DNA from: Rubritepida sp.
GTDB lineage: Bacteria > Pseudomonadota > Alphaproteobacteria > Acetobacterales > Acetobacteraceae
Direction of reading: 5' to 3'
DNA length: 17,626 nucleotides
Assembly: GCA_014376425.1 (NCBI GenBank)
Contig: JACMRO010000292.1
Location: forward strand, 1 to 17,626
Under the pieces are notes generated by a model. That model was not told the DNA's origin. It searched no databases and saw only the letters and a list, made by a program, of their open reading frames with translations. Numbering within the stretch: position 1 is the stretch's first letter; each line of letters opens with the position of its first letter. A program made the translations under genes and the position numbers. Shown in pieces: positions 15,602 through 17,626 of this stretch.

Positions 15602-16464
15602 GTCGGGTGGTGCTCCATCCAGTGATTGGCGATGTCGAGCCGCCGGCAAACCCACACTTCCGGCATGGCGGCGACCGCTTCCAGCAGGCGCTTCAGCCCG
15701 ATGGCCCGCGCAGGATGGCCGATGATGCGGTTGTGGAGCCCCACGCTGAGCATGCGCCCACCTGGCTCGCTGAGCGCCATTTCGATGGCGCCCATGATGT
15801 AGACGTGGAATTCGGCGCCGGTCGTGATGGCGGCGCGCTGGAAGCGCAGGTCGTTATTCACCAGCGAATAGGGGATCACCAGCTGCCCGTCGTCGTAATA
15901 GGGCAGTTCGTCATCATAGGCGTCGCTGTCGTAGAGGTAGCCCAGCTCGCGCAGGATGCGCCGCGTGTTCAGGCTGGGGGCGTAGCGGCAATACCAGCCG
16001 CGCGGGCGGTGCCCGGTGGTGGCCTCGATGATGCGGGTGGCCTCTGCCAGATTGCGGCGTTCGGTCGCTTCGTCCATGTCGGCGTGGCTTTCCCAGCGTA
16101 GGCCGTGGCCGACAACGTCCCAGCCGGCCTCGCGGATCGCGGCCGCGGCCTGCGGCGTCCGCTCCAGCGCGCGGGCCACGGCGAAGATGGTGCAGGGCAG
16201 GCGGGCTTCGGTGAACAGCCGGTGCAGCCGCCAGAAGCCGACGCGGCTGCCGAACTGGAACATGCTTTCGGCACCCAGATCGCGACCCTGCGGCAGGCCG
16301 GTGCTTCCCTCGGTCAGCGCATTCTCGCTCTGCGGGTCGCCATCGGGGACGGAGCGTTCGCCGCCCTCCTCGTGGTTGATGACGAAGTTCAGCGCCAGGC
16401 GCGCGCCACCGGGCCAGCGCGGATCGGGTGGGTGGCGGCCATAGCCCTCGAAGTCCCGCTTCAT
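15598..16464 (-). CDS. NodB-fold hydrolase of the PuuE (allantoinase-like) type
   Basis: A 288-residue polysaccharide-deacetylase-fold protein resembling PuuE, the cofactor-independent allantoinase of purine-degrading bacteria, and related cyclic amide hydrolases. PuuE-like blocks are clear: RDFEGYGRHPPDPRWPGGAR (3-22), NHEEGGE (30-36, with Glu where canonical NodB deacetylases have Asp-Asp), FGSRVGFWRLHRLF (71-84), GHGLRWE (119-125) and YDSDAYDDELPYY (178-190). There is no signal peptide, so it acts in the cytosol on a small molecule and not on a cell-wall polymer. Both ends overlap neighbours by four bases (16461-16464 and 15598-15601). True allantoinase activity is only one option: no other purine-catabolism gene is visible, and cyclic imide hydrolysis is equally possible. 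Confidence 0.88.
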   Translation of the reverse strand: MKRDFEGYGRHPPDPRWPGGARLALNFVINHEEGGERSVPDGDPQSENALTEGSTGLPQGRDLGAESMFQFGSRVGFWRLHRLFTEARLPCTIFAVARALERTPQAAAAIREAGWDVVGHGLRWESHADMDEATERRNLAEATRIIEATTGHRPRGWYCRYAPSLNTRRILRELGYLYDSDAYDDELPYYDDGQLVIPYSLVNNDLRFQRAAITTGAEFHVYIMGAIEMALSEPGGRMLSVGLHNRIIGHPARAIGLKRLLEAVAAMPEVWVCRRLDIANHWMEHHPT

Positions 16465-17345
16465 GGCACGACGCCTGGCGGAAGGCCGGCAATGTGGTCG
16501 AACACCTCGCCCGGACGGGCGATCCAGAGCTGGTCGCGGTGTCGCAGGATGTGCTGCAGCGCCAGGCGGAACGGCCGCAGCCGGTGCGGCTGGCCCAGGA
16601 TGAAGGGGTGCAGCACGATGCTCATCACAAGCGGACGGGCGGTGGACTGCGCCAGCATCTCGTCGAACTGGTCGGTGATCATCGCGGCGAATTCTCGCCC
16701 GGTATGGTGGCGCATCACCATGGCCGGGCTGTCGTTCAGCTCGACACTGTAGGGGATCGACAGGATGGGGCCGGCGCGGGTGCGCATCCAGAACGGCTGG
16801 TCATCCGCCGGCCAGTCGAGGCAGTAGGTGAAGCCGGCTTCGGCCAACAGGTCGAGCGTGGCGGCGCTCTGCGCAATGTAGGGGCCGAGCCAGCCGCGCG
16901 GCCGGCCGCCGTGGCGGGTCAGGGTGTCGCGGCTATCCGCGATCAGTCGCCGCTCCTCAGCCTCGGGCAGGGTGTCCTGCCGTTCGGAGTTGGTGCGGCC
17001 GTGGCCGATCAGCTCATCGCCGCGGGCCAGCAGGGCGGGCGCGATCTCCGGACAATGGTCCAGCACCGCGGCGTTGCAGTTGTGCGCGGCGGGCAGGTCG
17101 AGTTCGTCCAGCAGCGCCAGCAGATTCCACAGGCCGACGCGGTTGCCGTAGTCGCGCCACGCGTAGGGCCGCTGGTTCTGCACCGTGGCCGGGCCCGTGC
17201 TGTCGCTGCCCAGGCCTTCGCGATAGGCGAAATGCTCGATGTTGTTGACGATGAGCAGGGCCAGCCGGGCGCCGTTCGGCCAACGGTAATCCGGCCGGTG
17301 GATGATGGCGCTGTGGTCGTAGCGGTCGTGGGCGGCAAGGGTCAC
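16461..17345 (-). CDS. NodB-fold (polysaccharide deacetylase-like) cytosolic hydrolase, second copy
   Basis: A 294-residue protein of the same fold family as the next gene, but clearly a divergent paralogue. Shared blocks include RPDYRWPNGARLAL (17-30; compare RWPGGARLAL), NNIEH (34-38), YGNRVGLWNLL (66-76), GHGRTNSE (114-121), RPRGWLGPYIAQS and FTYCLDWPADDQPFW. No signal peptide is present, so a soluble small-molecule amidohydrolase is likely. I chose the GTG at 17345 because the family N-terminus (RYDHSAI) follows within seven residues; no in-frame ATG suits, and the ribosome site is weak. The gene is translationally coupled to the PuuE-like gene by ATGA at 16461-16464. Two different NodB-fold hydrolases in series suggests successive ring-opening and de-amidation steps; this is inference. 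Confidence 0.87.
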   Translation of the reverse strand: MTLAAHDRYDHSAIIHRPDYRWPNGARLALLIVNNIEHFAYREGLGSDSTGPATVQNQRPYAWRDYGNRVGLWNLLALLDELDLPAAHNCNAAVLDHCPEIAPALLARGDELIGHGRTNSERQDTLPEAEERRLIADSRDTLTRHGGRPRGWLGPYIAQSAATLDLLAEAGFTYCLDWPADDQPFWMRTRAGPILSIPYSVELNDSPAMVMRHHTGREFAAMITDQFDEMLAQSTARPLVMSIVLHPFILGQPHRLRPFRLALQHILRHRDQLWIARPGEVFDHIAGLPPGVVP

Positions 17346-17545
17346 GACGCCATCTTGGCACGATCAGCGCGGGCGACCAGCCACCCGCAGATTACGCCAT
17401 CTCCTGCCCGCGCGCCGGTTGCGGAACACCATGGCTCGCGGATGAAGCCGGCGCCGACACAGCCGGCCGGCAGCATCAGATCGCGCCCGGCTTTCGATGG
17501 CGCCGGACGTGCCCGATCGGGCAAGGGTTCGCGTTCAGCCCGGCT
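17346..17545. other. 200-bp intergenic gap between the Bug-type gene and the hydrolase operon
   Basis: No supported gene. A 60-codon minus-strand frame (17524-17342) ends in a GTGA overlap with the hydrolase start, but it has no recognisable family. The gap contains the palindrome at 17511-17522 and a GCCGGCCGGC self-complementary block at 17463-17472. It could hold a terminator for the Bug-type gene and a promoter for the hydrolase operon, but no clear -35/-10 pair is seen. Confidence 0.3.
17511..17522. repeat. Perfect 12-bp palindrome downstream of the Bug-type gene
   Basis: GCCCGATCGGGC lies 23 bases past the stop of the minus-strand Bug-type gene. It could form a 4-bp stem with a GATC loop, or be a protein-binding site. 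No T-run follows. In DNA this GC-rich, chance is a serious alternative. Confidence 0.35.
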
Positions 17546-17626
17546 TTATTCGATCCGCACATTCGCGGCCCTGACCACAGGCGTCCAACGCGCATACTCC
17601 GCCGCCACGAAGGCATCGGTCGTCGC
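17546..17626 (-). CDS. Tripartite tricarboxylate transporter (Bug-type) substrate-binding protein, C-terminal end only
   Basis: The last 26 codons plus TAA (17546-17548) of a minus-strand gene running off the window. The peptide has the ending typical of Bug/TctC periplasmic binding proteins: a helix DAFVAAEYARW followed by TPVVRAANVRIE and stop (the family commonly ends ...EYARWGPVVRAANIRLE or similar). Such proteins capture carboxylates or related small molecules for uptake. The position upstream of and on the same strand as the two hydrolases and the lyase suggests it delivers their substrate. The identification rests on a short stretch, but the pattern is distinctive. Confidence 0.7.
   Translation of the reverse strand, partial: ATTDAFVAAEYARWTPVVRAANVRIE

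Noticed and set aside
1..17626. Mobile elements, CRISPR arrays, phage or toxin-antitoxin genes, tRNA or rRNA
   Set aside because: No terminal repeats with a transposase, no regularly spaced repeats, no RNA gene signatures. An undescribed defence-type system is not supported by this sequence.

Overview
The window is very GC-rich, densely packed DNA, most consistent with an alphaproteobacterium. Acetobacteraceae (Roseomonas-like) is an inference, supported by an aroQ-accB-accC cluster and by substrate-binding proteins of both the tripartite tricarboxylate (Bug) and TRAP (DctP) types. I see no rRNA, tRNA, CRISPR array, insertion sequence or phage gene. The window looks like ordinary chromosome with one eroding gene.

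Layout. (1) Positions 1-1060, plus: the C-terminal part of an M17 leucyl aminopeptidase, running tail-to-tail into (2) 1044-6179, minus: a 1711-residue secreted bacterial alpha-2-macroglobulin that keeps its thioester motif. (3) Positions 6180-6375: a divergent regulatory region, AT-rich for this genome, with a 22-bp inverted repeat that looks like a TetR-type operator. (4) Positions 6376-10595, plus: a two-gene RND efflux operon (periplasmic adaptor and HAE1-type permease) with no outer-membrane channel gene in the window. (5) Positions 10596-10817: a convergent gap with weak hairpins. (6) Positions 10818-11624, minus: a SYLF/Ysc84-domain lipoprotein. (7) Positions 11694-13947, minus: aroQ-accB-accC, coupled by ATGA overlaps. 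It pairs shikimate-pathway dehydroquinase with the biotin carboxylase half of acetyl-CoA carboxylase. (8) Positions 14018-14565, minus: the decayed C-terminal half of a TRAP DctP-type binding protein, with a stop codon and a frameshift. (9) Positions 14741-17345, minus: two NodB-fold (PuuE-like) hydrolases and a CitE/HpcH-type lyase in a tightly overlapping operon. (10) Positions 17546-17626, minus: the last 26 codons of a Bug-type binding protein.

How it fits together. Regions 8-10 read as a small-molecule uptake and catabolism unit: binding protein, two metal-dependent C-N hydrolases (cyclic ureide or imide type is the best guess), then a CoA-ester/2-keto acid type lyase, with a second transporter protein now broken. 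Regions 2-4 are envelope defence: a protease-trapping periplasmic protein divergent from a drug pump, sharing one possible operator. The rest is housekeeping. No gap exceeds 300 bases; the larger ones (6180-6375, 10596-10817, 14566-14740, 17346-17545) are described in the entries.
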